A DNA stretch of 64,000 bases from NCBI GenBank assembly GCA_964433555.1, contig CAYSRG010000001.1, positions 1-64,000 on the forward strand. Direction: 5' to 3'. A program made the translations under genes and the position numbers. This DNA is from Stramentimicrobium sp964433555 (GTDB lineage: Bacteria; Atribacterota; Phoenicimicrobiia; Phoenicimicrobiales; Stramentimicrobiaceae). Position 1 is the first letter of the stretch. Every line of letters starts with the position of its first letter. The notes under the pieces were generated by a model. That model worked only from the letters and a program-made list of their open reading frames with translations, was not told where the DNA came from and made no database searches. This document shows, one piece after another, positions 35,671 to 45,597 of the stretch.

Positions 35671-37665
35671 TTACTTTTTTTTAAAACTTAAAATATCACC
35701 AAATATATCTTTAAACAAGATTCGATCATAGCCTTCTTTCTTATTATAATCCTTTATCAACCTTTTCTGAACTTCTTTTTCTGCTCTTCTAATACTGAGA
35801 CTGATTTTTTTTCTTCTGTCATCAACTTTAGTTACCAAAGTTTGTACTGTATCACCTACCGCCAGAACACTATCTACTTTGTCAATTTTATGATTAGATA
35901 TTTCAGAAAGAGGTACCAGACCATCAATATTTTCTTCTAGGTTTACGAAAGCACCAAAATCAGTTATATTAACTACTTTTCCTTCCACAATAGTGCCCAC
36001 TCCATATTTTTTTCTAATTTCGATCCAGGGATTAGCAAGAAGACGCTTACGACTTAAAGTTATCTGGACTTTTTCTGAATCAATTTCTATTATCTTTAAT
36101 TCTAACTGGTCACCTTTTTTAAGTACCTGGTTGGGATGTTTAATCTCTTCCCAGGTAATTTCTGAAAATGGTAAAAATCCTTCAATTTCTTCATCAAGAG
36201 AGATAAATGCACCAAAATTTTTCAATCTTCTTACTTCTCCATTTACTGTATCATTAACCTTATATTTTGTTTCGATGTTCTGCCAGGGATTGGGTAAGGT
36301 CTGTTTTCTGCTCAAGAATATTAAACGATCTTTTCTATCAATTTTAATTACTTTCAACGGTAATACTGCATATTTCTTTAATATACTGGAAGGTTTTTCA
36401 ATGTATTTCCAATCAATTTCAGAAAGATGGATAATCCCTGAAACTCCGGGTTCTAATTCTATGTTTGCTCCATAAGAGGTTACCTGGGTTATTTTGCTCT
36501 CTACAGTACTTCCCACAGCATATTTTTCATCAATGTTTGTCCAGGGATCTTCCATAAGTTGTTTTAACCCTAAAGATACCTTTTTCTTTTCCTTATCAAT
36601 ATCTAAAATTCTAACCTTAATTACTTCATCCTCTGATAAAACTTCATGCGGTGCTCGGGTATAAGCCCAGGACATATCAGAAATATGAAGTAAACCATTC
36701 AATCCCTCTTCTAATTCGATAAATGCCCCAAAATCCTTAATACTTATAACCTTTCCCTCAACTTCATCTCCCACACTATATTTTTCTTCCACCACATCCC
36801 AGGGATTAGGATTTAGTTGTTTTATACTAAGAGATATTTTTTTCTGATCTTTATCAAAATCAATAACCTTTACTTTTATTTCATCACCTTTCTGGATCAG
36901 TTTCAGGGGATCTTTGATTTCTTTCCAGGTAATTTCAGAGATATGGAGTAACCCTTCAATGCCTCCAATGTCAACAAAAGCACCAAAATCTGTAATATTA
37001 ACCACTTTTCCAGTTAGTACCCGTCCTACCTTCAAATTGGCAAGAGTCTTCTGTCTTAGTGACTCTCTTTCCTTTTCCAAAGCAAGGCGATGCGATAATA
37101 CTAAATTATTTTTCATTCTATCCAGTTTAAGAATAAAGAATGATAATTTTTTACCTACGTATTTTTCTAAATCTTTTTCGGTAATAAATTTTTGTTCTAC
37201 CTGAGATAAGGGGACAAATGCCTTGACTCCTAAGTCAACAATTAATCCATTAGAGTTTTTCTCAATAACTTCACCCTGTATCGGTTTTTTAGTCTTATAG
37301 GCATTAACGAGTTGATCCCATAAGAGTATATAGCGAGCTCTTTCTCGGGAGAGGTAAATTTGTCCATTTTTTTCATCAACCTGCACTATGTAAACATCAA
37401 TTTCATCATCTACTTCCAGAGTATGGTTTACTTTGTCATGTCCTACACGTAGCAGCGAATCTTCGGTAGCAGGAAGAAAGCCTTCCATCTTGTACTTTAT
37501 ATCAATAAGATATCCCTCTTCATCAACTTTAACAACCTTTCCCCGAATTATTTCCCCTTTCCTGACTTGTTTGAAACCATTCAATGAATCATTCATCATC
37601 AAATCCATTTGCTCCTGGCTTTGTGATTCCTTTTTTTCTTCTGCTATATCATTTTGTTTTTCCAT
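35671..37665 (-). CDS. rpsA: S1-domain protein with seven S1 repeats (ribosomal protein S1-like)
   Basis: The protein has 664 residues. Seven consecutive S1 (OB-fold RNA-binding) modules can be counted, one more than in E. coli S1. Modules 1-2 are divergent, as in ribosome-binding S1 domains. Modules 3-7 share the consensus VxGKVxxIxDFGAFVxL and GLLHISEI, and modules 3-6 end in NPW or DPW. S1 helps load mRNA on the 30S subunit. The gene is followed after 15 bases by pilB2, an unusual partnership. A short basic tail ends the protein. Confidence 0.9.
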   Translation of the reverse strand: MEKQNDIAEEKKESQSQEQMDLMMNDSLNGFKQVRKGEIIRGKVVKVDEEGYLIDIKYKMEGFLPATEDSLLRVGHDKVNHTLEVDDEIDVYIVQVDEKNGQIYLSRERARYILLWDQLVNAYKTKKPIQGEVIEKNSNGLIVDLGVKAFVPLSQVEQKFITEKDLEKYVGKKLSFFILKLDRMKNNLVLSHRLALEKERESLRQKTLANLKVGRVLTGKVVNITDFGAFVDIGGIEGLLHISEITWKEIKDPLKLIQKGDEIKVKVIDFDKDQKKISLSIKQLNPNPWDVVEEKYSVGDEVEGKVISIKDFGAFIELEEGLNGLLHISDMSWAYTRAPHEVLSEDEVIKVRILDIDKEKKKVSLGLKQLMEDPWTNIDEKYAVGSTVESKITQVTSYGANIELEPGVSGIIHLSEIDWKYIEKPSSILKKYAVLPLKVIKIDRKDRLIFLSRKQTLPNPWQNIETKYKVNDTVNGEVRRLKNFGAFISLDEEIEGFLPFSEITWEEIKHPNQVLKKGDQLELKIIEIDSEKVQITLSRKRLLANPWIEIRKKYGVGTIVEGKVVNITDFGAFVNLEENIDGLVPLSEISNHKIDKVDSVLAVGDTVQTLVTKVDDRRKKISLSIRRAEKEVQKRLIKDYNKKEGYDRILFKDIFGDILSFKKK

Positions 37666-37843
37666 GAGCCTGCTATCTCCTCCTTAATTTCTGTGTCAAT
37701 CTTATCACATATTTAATGCTATTGCTATAAATCGCTAATTTACAGCAACAGCTTTTTTATAACTCTTAATTTTAAAACAATTTTTAAATTTAAACATCAT
37801 CAAAAAAAATATTTCATTTTAATATCTATATTTTAGGCAAAAA

Positions 37844-38431
37844 TTATTTTCTAATTCTAATTACTTTTGCTTCAGTAATAATATAATCTACCGGGATATC
37901 CTTCTCTTCAACAGGTATTTTTGCTAAGATTTGCATCTCAAAGGCTAGGGCAACTGATGAGGCTTTTGGCTTTAACTGGGTTAGAAATTGGTCATAATAT
38001 CCACCACCTCGTCCTAAACGATGACCCTGGATGGTAAAGGCAACACCTGGCACAATTACCAGATCTAAAACATTTGGTGGATATATTCTGAAGAATTCTC
38101 TTTTGGGTTGTAATATTCCCAAATCCCCTACGGCTAGTTCCCTTTCAAAATCATTTACTAAAGAAGGAAGCAATTTATTATCTCTCCGGATGATTAGAGG
38201 TATAAATACCCTTTTCTTATCTTTCTGAGCAGATTTTATGATGCTCTGTGTTTGAACTTCATGTTTAGTAGCAATATAGAGCATAATATTAGTCGATTTT
38301 CTATAAACATCAAACTTTATTAAAGATTCTGCTATTTTTTTACTATTCTCCAGAATAAATTCTGGTGATAGCTTTCTTCTGCTAATTAAGAGCTGTTTTC
38401 TTATAGAATATTTGCTTAACTTGTTTATCAT
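37844..38431 (-). CDS. ygfA: 5-formyltetrahydrofolate cyclo-ligase
   Basis: The protein has 195 residues. It converts 5-formyl-THF to 5,10-methenyl-THF with ATP. The family signature GRGGGYYDQFL is present, as are the N-terminal KYSIRKQLLISRRKLSPE and the substrate-binding VPGVAFTIQGHRLG. It lies downstream of a candidate 6S-like RNA, an arrangement known from the ssrS-ygfA locus of many bacteria. Confidence 0.94.
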   Translation of the reverse strand: MINKLSKYSIRKQLLISRRKLSPEFILENSKKIAESLIKFDVYRKSTNIMLYIATKHEVQTQSIIKSAQKDKKRVFIPLIIRRDNKLLPSLVNDFERELAVGDLGILQPKREFFRIYPPNVLDLVIVPGVAFTIQGHRLGRGGGYYDQFLTQLKPKASSVALAFEMQILAKIPVEEKDIPVDYIITEAKVIRIRK

Positions 38432-38610
38432 AATACAAATAACAACAAATTGTCAATGGGAATATAGTTTTACTGTTAATAACAAATAATAGAGAATAAT
38501 GTTGTTCCTGAATTCCTTACCTTAGACCTTTCATAATATTTTATAATTTCAAAATTCTAAACTATCTTTTTATATTTTTTTTGCTACTGTTTAAACTATT
38601 AGCATAAATA

Positions 38611-38830
38611 ATAACCCCGCTATGTCGCTAACTTCAAGTTTTGATTCCGTTCCTCAAACAGGTGGATATCTAACCAAATGCTTTATGCTTCCAGTTAATT
38701 AACATTAATGTTAATTTTAGGTAACCCTCTCGGGAAACCGCAGGCTTGCATTACACACCCGGAGATCGATTTCCTTTTTTATAAAGTGTTGGGTCAAAAC
38801 TTATTCAGTTTAGCGTTCACAGCAGGGTAA
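38611..38830 (-). ncRNA. Candidate structured RNA, 6S-like, upstream of ygfA
   Basis: On the minus strand the ends of a roughly 215-base segment pair as a rod. ACCCTGCT pairs with AGCGGGGT (8 bp with one G-U), CGCTAA with TTAGCG, and GTTTTGA with TCAAAAC, separated by small internal loops. Inside lie CTTTAT/ATAAAG and a stem-loop with a GAGA tetraloop (CCC/GGG, then GGT/ACC). A long rod with an internal bubble next to ygfA is the classical setting of 6S RNA, which binds RNA polymerase. Primary sequence does not prove the family, so this is a structural and positional inference. Confidence 0.45.
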
Positions 38831-39011
38831 CTTAGCATTTTTATACTGCACATATAATATAGCACATTTATTCAAAAAAAACAATTCCTTCCCTAATGAG
38901 TTAAAAGCAATATGTTTTTTAGTTTAAATTTTGCAGTTTTCAGTAAATAGCAATATTAAAGAAACCTCTAAAGTGAAAACTTGAAATATTAAATTGTTTT
39001 TAATAGAACAG

Positions 39012-40320
39012 GATTCTAGGTACGACTTCAGGACATGGGTAACAAAAAACTTCAAGACACAGATAACACTTTCTAATAAAATAACAGCTGAAAACTTATC
39101 AAAAAGGAGTGTTCAGCTGATGCCTTGGAGGGAACAAAAAAATAATGGATCAAAGAGAAGAGTTTGTATTGAAATCTTTAAGTGAAGAAGTACCATTTAG
39201 TCAGTTGTGTAAAGAATACCATATAGCCAGAAAGACAGGCTAAAAATGGAAAAAGCGATTTCTTGAGGAAGGCAGGACAGGATTGTTCGACCAAAGCAAG
39301 AGGCCAAATAATTGTCCTAATACACTCTCAGAAGAAGTCATAATCAAAATTATCCAGATTAGACATCATCATCCAACCTGGGGAGCCAAGAAGATTGCCA
39401 GAATCATTGCAGATAAGAAAAACCCAGACACTCCATCGGTAAGCAGCGTCTATCGTATACTGGATAAGGCCAATCTATTAAAGAGAAAGAAATTTCATAA
39501 GAGTAAGTCATTACATAAGGAGAACCTGCATCAGCTAATTGAGCCATCTCTTACTAATGATGTATAGACCATCGACTATAAGGGCTGGTGGCTAAGTGAA
39601 GACATCAAGAGATGTAACCTGTTGACCATCCGGGACTTAAAAAGCAGATACAATCTGGCAACTAAATTAACTGCCAGACAGGATACCTCTTCAGTCAAAA
39701 AAGTCATGGAAGATGTCTTTAAAGAATACGGATGCCAAAGGTGATAAGAAGTGACAATGGAACTCCTTTTGCTGTCTATAATACTCCCCTGGGTATTAGC
39801 AGGCTCTCAGTCATGTGGATAGCCTTAGGGATATTACCTGACAGGATTACCCCGGGTAAGCTCTATCAGAATGGTTCTCATGAGAGAAGGCATAGGGATT
39901 TAAAACAGGGGAAGCATAAATTATTATCAGAACCTTATCGATCAATGGAGATATTATTACAATCATATCAGGCCACATGAGACCTTGGGGATGGTAACGC
40001 CGGCTATAGTTTATAGCCTATCTCCCAGAGACTTTGACGGGTATATAGATGAGATTTGCTATCCCAATGGCTTTGAAAGAAGAAAAGTTTGTAAAAATGG
40101 CTATATTAAATATGACAATCAGTCAATCAGGATTACATCATCATTTTCAGGCTATCATATAGGTCTGGCCTATGAGGATGAATATACATTAGATGTATGG
40201 TTTAGTAATTTTCCTATAGGTAAAATTGACTTAGTATCATCATCATTTTACACTGTAGCTAAGTAACAGCAGGTGGAAACAGTGTAACCTATGTCCTGAA
40301 TCAAAAGTGTTACTTATATG
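39012..40320 (+). mobile_element. Decayed IS481-family insertion sequence
   Basis: The element is about 1.3 kb and the only plus-strand coding unit in the window. Its right end at 40282-40316 reads GTGTAACCTATGTCCTGAAT and onward. The left end near 39018-39043 has the complementary TTCAGGACATGGGTAACA, with a second weaker copy (TTCAAGACACAGATAACAC) just inside. A nearly identical solo copy of the right end sits at 60812-60893. The transposase inside is disrupted, so the element cannot move on its own. Confidence 0.8.
39120..40266 (+). pseudogene. IS481-family DDE transposase, multiply disrupted
   Basis: It starts MPWREQK as in IS481 transposases. An extra A in the A7 tract at 39136-39142 shifts the frame before MDQREEFVLKSL. 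A TAA at 39241 replaces the Tyr of the KTGYKW motif. A TAG at 39565 replaces Trp just before TIDYKGWW. A base is missing near 39732 (EYG then MPKVIRSDNG). Another frameshift lies near 39950, before YNHIRPHETLG. The three catalytic residues, D in TIDYKG, D in RSDNGTP and E in SHERRH, are all still encoded. The C-terminal IS481 extension (40010-40266) is intact. Confidence 0.88.
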
Positions 40321-40407
40321 TTGGTTAAATACTAAAAATTTTATACTGACGACCAACTACTAACAACTAATTTAACGGTATATGAATATACTGGATCTAG
40401 ATAATGA

Positions 40408-42207
40408 TTATAAGTCTATTTTTAAATGTAACTCCTTTAGCTGTTCTGGGCTCACCTCTGCCGGAGCTCCTGTGAGTAGACAGGTCGCCTTTTGTGTTTT
40501 AGGAAAAGCAATCACTTCCCGTATGGAATTGGCACCTGCCAATAACATTACCAATCTATCCATACCAAAGGCAATACCTCCATGGGGTGGTGCACCATAT
40601 TGCAAGGCTTCCAGGAGATAACCAAATTTTTGCCTTGCCTCTTCAGGTTTGATTCCCAACAAATCAAATATCTTCTGTTGCAGTTCGGTCTGGTGGATAC
40701 GAATACTTCCTCCCCCAATTTCATTACCATTTAAGACTAAATCATATGCTTTAGAACGAACCTGATAGGGATTATTATCCAATAGAGGAATATCTTCATC
40801 TACTGGAGCGGTAAAGGGATGATGCATAGAGGTATACCTCTTTTCAGCTTGGGAATATTCAAATAAAGGGAAATTGGTTACCCATAAAAATTTATATTGT
40901 TTTTCCGGAATTATATTTAAAGTATTAGCTAATTTTATTCGGAGCATCCCAAGTGCTTGACTTACCTTTTCGCTGCTACCAGCCACAATAAAAATGAGGT
41001 CACCAGGAGTTATCTGCATTTCATTTTTTATTAATACTATTTCTTCCTCAGTAATATATTTTCCTATAGATGATTGTATTTGATTCCCTTCCTTAAAACG
41101 GATATAAGATAAACCACTTAATCCAAATGATTTAATAAAAGGGTCTAAATCATCAATATTCTTACGGGAAAATTTATCGGGCTGTTCTGTCTTTAAGGCA
41201 CCAATTTTCCCACCACCTGCTATCACATCTAAAAAAGCACTAAATTCAGTTTTCTGAAAAATTACATTTAGGTTATGTATCTCCATTCCATATCTTAAAT
41301 CAGGTTTATCCACACCATATCTGTCCATAACATCATCATAATCAAATCTGGGAAAAGGTTTCCTTATTTCAATACTCAGTATTTCCTTGAATAAATGAGC
41401 CATTAAATCCTCAACAAGACTGAATAACTCATCCCGGTCAATGAAGGACATTTCCATATCCAATTGGGTAAATTCCGGGGCTCGATCTGCTCTTAAGTCT
41501 TCATCCCGAAAACATCTTACTATCTGGAAATATTTATCAAAACCGCTAATCATCAATAACTGTTTAAACAATTGCGGTGATTGAGGAAGGGCATAAAAAT
41601 TTCCCGGATTGACCCGACTGGGAACAATGTAGTCCCGGGCACCTTCGGGTGTGCTTATGGTTAGAAATGGTGTTTCTATATCCAAAAATCCTCTCTCGCT
41701 TAAAAAGTTCCGAATTAACTGGCAAACTCGGTGGCGTAATACGAGATTATTTTTCATTTCCGGTCTTCTCAGGTCCAGATAACGAAACTTTAAACGCATA
41801 TCCTCTCCCACCTCAGAATATTCATTGATACTAAAAGGAGGTGGTTCTGATTGATTTAGAATCCTCATCTGACTAACTTTGACTTCAATTTCACCGGTTT
41901 TTAAATTAGGATTTATTGCCTCTTCCCCTCTTGACATTACTTCCCCTTTAATGGCAATAACATATTCATTGCGTATTTTATGCGCCATCAAATGTGCTTC
42001 ATTAGAAATTTTAGGATCAAAAACTACTTGAGTTTTACCCTCTCTATCTCTCAAATCAACAAAGATAAGTCCACCATGGTCTCGACGGGAATTAACCCAT
42101 CCCATCAGGGTAACCTTTTCCTTAATATTATTTTTACTCAATTCACCGCAGCTATGAGTCCTTTTCCAGGTTTTCGGCTCATTTTTATCTTGTTCAGGAA
42201 TAGTCAT
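40408..42207 (-). CDS. aspS: Aspartyl-tRNA synthetase, bacterial type
   Basis: The protein has 599 residues. An OB-fold anticodon-binding domain (about 25-120, GWVNSRRDHGGLIFVDLRD) precedes a class II core with motif 2 FRDEDLRADRAPEFTQLD, a GAD insertion domain (about 300-430) and motif 3 GIAFGMDRLVMLL. The GAD domain marks the bacterial form. It ends the hisS-asnS-aspS run; the 218-base gap to asnS contains AT-rich repeats. It may share the T-box leader upstream of hisS. Confidence 0.97.
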   Translation of the reverse strand: MTIPEQDKNEPKTWKRTHSCGELSKNNIKEKVTLMGWVNSRRDHGGLIFVDLRDREGKTQVVFDPKISNEAHLMAHKIRNEYVIAIKGEVMSRGEEAINPNLKTGEIEVKVSQMRILNQSEPPPFSINEYSEVGEDMRLKFRYLDLRRPEMKNNLVLRHRVCQLIRNFLSERGFLDIETPFLTISTPEGARDYIVPSRVNPGNFYALPQSPQLFKQLLMISGFDKYFQIVRCFRDEDLRADRAPEFTQLDMEMSFIDRDELFSLVEDLMAHLFKEILSIEIRKPFPRFDYDDVMDRYGVDKPDLRYGMEIHNLNVIFQKTEFSAFLDVIAGGGKIGALKTEQPDKFSRKNIDDLDPFIKSFGLSGLSYIRFKEGNQIQSSIGKYITEEEIVLIKNEMQITPGDLIFIVAGSSEKVSQALGMLRIKLANTLNIIPEKQYKFLWVTNFPLFEYSQAEKRYTSMHHPFTAPVDEDIPLLDNNPYQVRSKAYDLVLNGNEIGGGSIRIHQTELQQKIFDLLGIKPEEARQKFGYLLEALQYGAPPHGGIAFGMDRLVMLLAGANSIREVIAFPKTQKATCLLTGAPAEVSPEQLKELHLKIDL

Positions 42208-42425
42208 CTTATTGGTTCACTCCTTATTAATATTAGATATGATATATGGTATAACATGCAAAGCATAGTACATAGCGATTAAAATTTTCTTTAGTCGTTA
42301 GTATTTAGTATTTGGTATCTAGTAACTAGTTAATAATATATTTTTTATTAATATTTACTCATTACTTATTACTGTATTCTCTTCACTTTATATAATATAA
42401 GATAAACCTATAACACACGACAGAT

Positions 42426-43721
42426 TCAGGGATAAATCTTGTTCAACATTCGGGGGAAGGGTATAGTTTCTCTGATATGAGGAAGGTTGCATATCCAGGC
42501 TACAGTTCTTTCAATCCCCAATCCAAAACCAGAATGAGGAACTGACCCGTATTTTCTCAAATCAATGTACCATTGATAATCCTCTTCTGGTAATTTATAA
42601 TCCCTAATCCTGTCTTTAATTAACTGGTAATCATCAATACGCTGTCCCCCACCAATTATTTCACCAAATCCTTCTGGAGCAATTAAGTCAGCTCCCAAAA
42701 CAGTCTCTGGTCTTTCCGGATCCGGTTTCATATAAAAAGCTTTACATTTGGTAGGAAAATGATGAATAAAGACTGGCTTATCATAGTGCTTAGAAACAAT
42801 GGTTTCATCTTCACCTCCCAGGTCCTCTCCCCATTGAGCAGAACTGCCCTCTTTTTGTACTATTTTAATGGCATCATCATAAGATAAATAGGGGAAAGGT
42901 GGCTGAATTTTTTCTAAAGCCGATATATCCCTTTCCAGCACTTTTAGTTCTAAGGAGCAGGTTTGTAATACATGACCAACAATCGCTATAATTAATTCTT
43001 CCTGTAATTGGTTGTTATCATTAAAATCAAAGTAGGCCGCTTCCGGTTCAACCATCCAGAATTCCATTAGGTGTCTTCTCGTTTTTGACTTCTCTGCTCT
43101 AAAGGTAGGGCCAAAACAGTAAACTTTACCAAAAGCCATAGCGGATGCTTCGTTATACAATTGACCACTCTGGGTTAAATAGGCTTTATCACCAAAATAC
43201 TCTGTTTCAAATAGTGTAGTAGTTCCTTCACAGGCAGCAGGTGTCAATATGGGAGATTCTATTAGATAAAAGCCCTTTTTCTGTAAAAATTGATGAATAG
43301 CTTTCACAATTTCCACCCTAATTCTTAAAATGGCATTCTGCCTCTGGGTTCTTATCCAGAGATGCCGAAAATTCATTAAAAATCCTACACCATGTTTTTT
43401 TAAAGAGATGGGATAATCTTCATAAGCATTTTGAATTACATGAATGGTCTTAACCAGCATTTCATATCCGCTGGGAGCTCTTTGCTCCTTTTTTATAATC
43501 CCCTCTACTATAATAGAAGATTCATAATTAAGTTCATCCAGCAAATTAAAATATTGTTCCTCCGTTTCACTCTTGACCAGGATTCCCTGTAAAAATCCTG
43601 TTCCATCCCTGATAATCATGAATTTTACTTTGCCGCTGGAACGTTGATTATAAAGCCATCCTTTAATAGAAACATACTCTGTTTCATAATTTCCAACCTT
43701 GGATATAGTAATTACTTTCAT
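42426..43721 (-). CDS. asnS: Asparaginyl-tRNA synthetase
   Basis: The protein has 431 residues. The anticodon-binding OB fold has KGWLYNQRSSGKVKFMIIRDG. The class II core includes motif 2 FRAEKSKTRRHLMEFWMVEPE and motif 3 HSGFGLGIERTVAWI, the pattern of AsnRS. Its presence means Asn-tRNA can be charged directly, without needing transamidation. It starts 57 bases after hisS. Confidence 0.95.
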   Translation of the reverse strand: MKVITISKVGNYETEYVSIKGWLYNQRSSGKVKFMIIRDGTGFLQGILVKSETEEQYFNLLDELNYESSIIVEGIIKKEQRAPSGYEMLVKTIHVIQNAYEDYPISLKKHGVGFLMNFRHLWIRTQRQNAILRIRVEIVKAIHQFLQKKGFYLIESPILTPAACEGTTTLFETEYFGDKAYLTQSGQLYNEASAMAFGKVYCFGPTFRAEKSKTRRHLMEFWMVEPEAAYFDFNDNNQLQEELIIAIVGHVLQTCSLELKVLERDISALEKIQPPFPYLSYDDAIKIVQKEGSSAQWGEDLGGEDETIVSKHYDKPVFIHHFPTKCKAFYMKPDPERPETVLGADLIAPEGFGEIIGGGQRIDDYQLIKDRIRDYKLPEEDYQWYIDLRKYGSVPHSGFGLGIERTVAWICNLPHIRETIPFPRMLNKIYP

Positions 43722-43778
43722 CAGATTACCTCCTCCTCAATACATAAAACAGATAATTAATTTTTGATGAATCAAGGT

Positions 43779-45050
43779 TCAAGTGCTATCTGCAATAAGG
43801 TCGTGCAAATAGGTTAAAATTTGGTCTCGGGAAACTGTCTGCTGTGTTCCCTTTAGCATATTTTTTATTATTACCTTATTTTTTTGTAACTCTTCCGGTC
43901 CTAAAATAATAACATAAGGAGCCTTTAATTTGTTAGCCATCCTCATCTGTGCTTTTAAGCTTCTACCAAGAAAATCCATCTCCGTAGAAATTCCCATTGC
44001 TCTTATCTGATTGGCAATTGTCAGGGCAGAAATAATTTGATCCTGGCTGGTTGTAGTTACAAAAACCTTAATTCCACTCCAGACTGGAATCTTAATATTT
44101 TGCTTAATCATAGTTTCCAAAATTCTCTCCATACCGGCAGCAAAGCCTACAGCCGGAGTGGATTTACCACCCAATTCTTCTGCTAGATAATCATATCTAC
44201 CACCACCGCCTACTGCATTCTGTGCTCCCAATTCACCGGATAAAATCTCAAAAGCAGTTTTGGTATAGTAATCCAATCCTCTCACCAATAAAGGATTAAT
44301 TTGGTAGGTAATGTCGAGGTTATCCAGATAATATCTCAATTTGCTAAAATGAGTGGCACAATCCTCACACAGATAGTCAAAAATGGAAGGACATTCCTTA
44401 ATTTCTATCTGACATTGTTCTTTTTTACAATCCAGTATTCTTAGAGGATTTTTTTCATAACGTAATTGACAATCAGAGCACAATAAACTTTTCTTTTCCT
44501 GAAAATAATTTCTAAGTGCCTTGAGATAATCAGGTCTGCATTGCCGGCAACCAACACTATTTAACATTAATATTAAATCGGTTAATCCTAATTTCTTATA
44601 AACATCCAGGGAAGCAGCTATAATCTCTGCATCAATAATGGGTAATGGGGATCCAATGGCTTCTAAGCCAAACTGATTGAATTGCCGATATCTACCTGCC
44701 TGTGGTTTTTCACAACGGAACATGCTTCCAATATAGAATAATTTGCTCAAGGGATTTTCCCGGCTAAGATTGTGCTCTATGTACGCCCTAACTACAGGAG
44801 CAGTCCCCTCGGGACGTAAAGTTAAACTTCTCCCTTTGCGATCTTGAAAAGTGAACATTTCCTTATTCACAATATCAGTAGATTCTCCAATTCCTCTAAC
44901 AAATAATTCAGTATATTCAAAGGCAGGTGTTCTTATTTCTCTATAGTCAAAGTTTTGTAATACTTCTTTTATGGTATTTTCCAGATAATACCAGTAATCT
45001 ATCTGGGCAGGAAGTATATCACTGGTTCCTTTTGGTAATCTTGCTAACAC
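43779..45050 (-). CDS. hisS: Histidyl-tRNA synthetase
   Basis: The protein has 423 residues. The class II core begins RLPKGTSDILP and holds TLRPEGTAPVVRAY, motif 2 FRCEKPQAGRYRQFNQFG, the HisA motif LVRGLDYYTKTAFEI, and GGGGRYDYL. A Cys-rich insertion (CRQC, CSDCQ, CEDC) resembles Firmicute HisRS. The C-terminal anticodon-binding domain starts near residue 325. Transcription reads through a T-box leader upstream, so expression should rise when the matching tRNA is uncharged. Confidence 0.96.
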   Translation of the reverse strand: MLARLPKGTSDILPAQIDYWYYLENTIKEVLQNFDYREIRTPAFEYTELFVRGIGESTDIVNKEMFTFQDRKGRSLTLRPEGTAPVVRAYIEHNLSRENPLSKLFYIGSMFRCEKPQAGRYRQFNQFGLEAIGSPLPIIDAEIIAASLDVYKKLGLTDLILMLNSVGCRQCRPDYLKALRNYFQEKKSLLCSDCQLRYEKNPLRILDCKKEQCQIEIKECPSIFDYLCEDCATHFSKLRYYLDNLDITYQINPLLVRGLDYYTKTAFEILSGELGAQNAVGGGGRYDYLAEELGGKSTPAVGFAAGMERILETMIKQNIKIPVWSGIKVFVTTTSQDQIISALTIANQIRAMGISTEMDFLGRSLKAQMRMANKLKAPYVIILGPEELQKNKVIIKNMLKGTQQTVSRDQILTYLHDLIADST

Positions 45051-45293
45051 AATTATCTCCTTACGGGATATTCAAGGTTAATCCTTCTCCTTTAGCATCC
45101 CCTTTATAGTATTTGATACTAGTATTTAGTATATCGTATTATATTAGGCTTAGGAAATATTACATTATTGGTTATGAGCTTACTATTTAAAATTTATTTC
45201 TTGTTATAATTGTTACAATACACTCTTTAATAAGAATAAATTATTAAAGTTCTATTTTAAGATAAATTAACAGGATACATTTCTAAGCTAAAT

Positions 45294-45335
45294 AAAAAAC
45301 CTGATAATATTATAACAATTAATAATATTATCAGG
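45294..45335 (-). terminator. T-box attenuator hairpin
   Basis: On the minus strand CCTGATAATATTAT and ATAATATTATCAGG form a 14-bp stem (45322-45335 and 45300-45313) followed by six U (45294-45299). The 5' arm overlaps the CCCTG that would pair with the T-box sequence in the antiterminator, so the two folds exclude each other. Confidence 0.93.
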
Positions 45336-45549
45336 GACGAAAATCTCTTTTCGCGGTGCCACCCTTATTGAATGGAGAAATATCCCATTCCGCTCATTCT
45401 TTTAACGCACTGTAACGAATAGATTTAATAAAATTAATTTATTTCAGGAAGACTAATTAGGGGATGTCCTTCGATTACCAGATAAAACAATCTACTCTCC
45501 CCTAGCCACCTATTATCATTATTGATAAAAATAGAAAGGTACAAATACT
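45294..45549 (-). promoter_or_regulatory. T-box riboswitch, Asp-type, with ultrashort Stem I
   Basis: The T-box sequence AGGGTGGCACCGCG lies at about 45352-45365. Stem I base TAGGGGA/TCCCCTA (45498-45504 and 45458-45464) encloses a specifier loop with AGTA (45493-45496) on one side and GAAG-GAC-A on the other. GAC at 45466-45468 is an Asp codon followed by the expected purine. The T-box TGGC matches a G73 discriminator, as in tRNA-Asp or tRNA-Asn, and does not match C73 of tRNA-His. Beyond the specifier loop only GATT/AATC and a 12-base loop remain. A Stem III hairpin GAATGG/CCATTC follows. It controls hisS and probably asnS-aspS. Confidence 0.93.
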
Positions 45550-45555
45550 GGTGAT

Positions 45556-45584
45556 ATTTTACTCAATCTAACCTCTAAAGTCAA
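45556..45584 (-). promoter_or_regulatory. Sigma-70-type promoter of the T-box/hisS unit
   Basis: TTGACT (45579-45584) and TAAAAT (45556-45561) on the minus strand are 17 bases apart, placing the start near 45549, shortly before Stem I of the leader. It lies immediately after the pilT stop codon at 45598. Confidence 0.8.
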
Positions 45585-45597
45585 AAAATTATCATAA

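Noticed and set aside
38611..38830. tmRNA or RNase P RNA as identity of the structured region
   Set aside because: No tRNA-like acceptor with CCA, no tag frame and none of the conserved RNase P core motifs are present.
39283..39567. Apparent small intact transposase-domain gene
   Set aside because: It is one open segment of the broken IS481 transposase, bounded by a nonsense codon upstream and another downstream.
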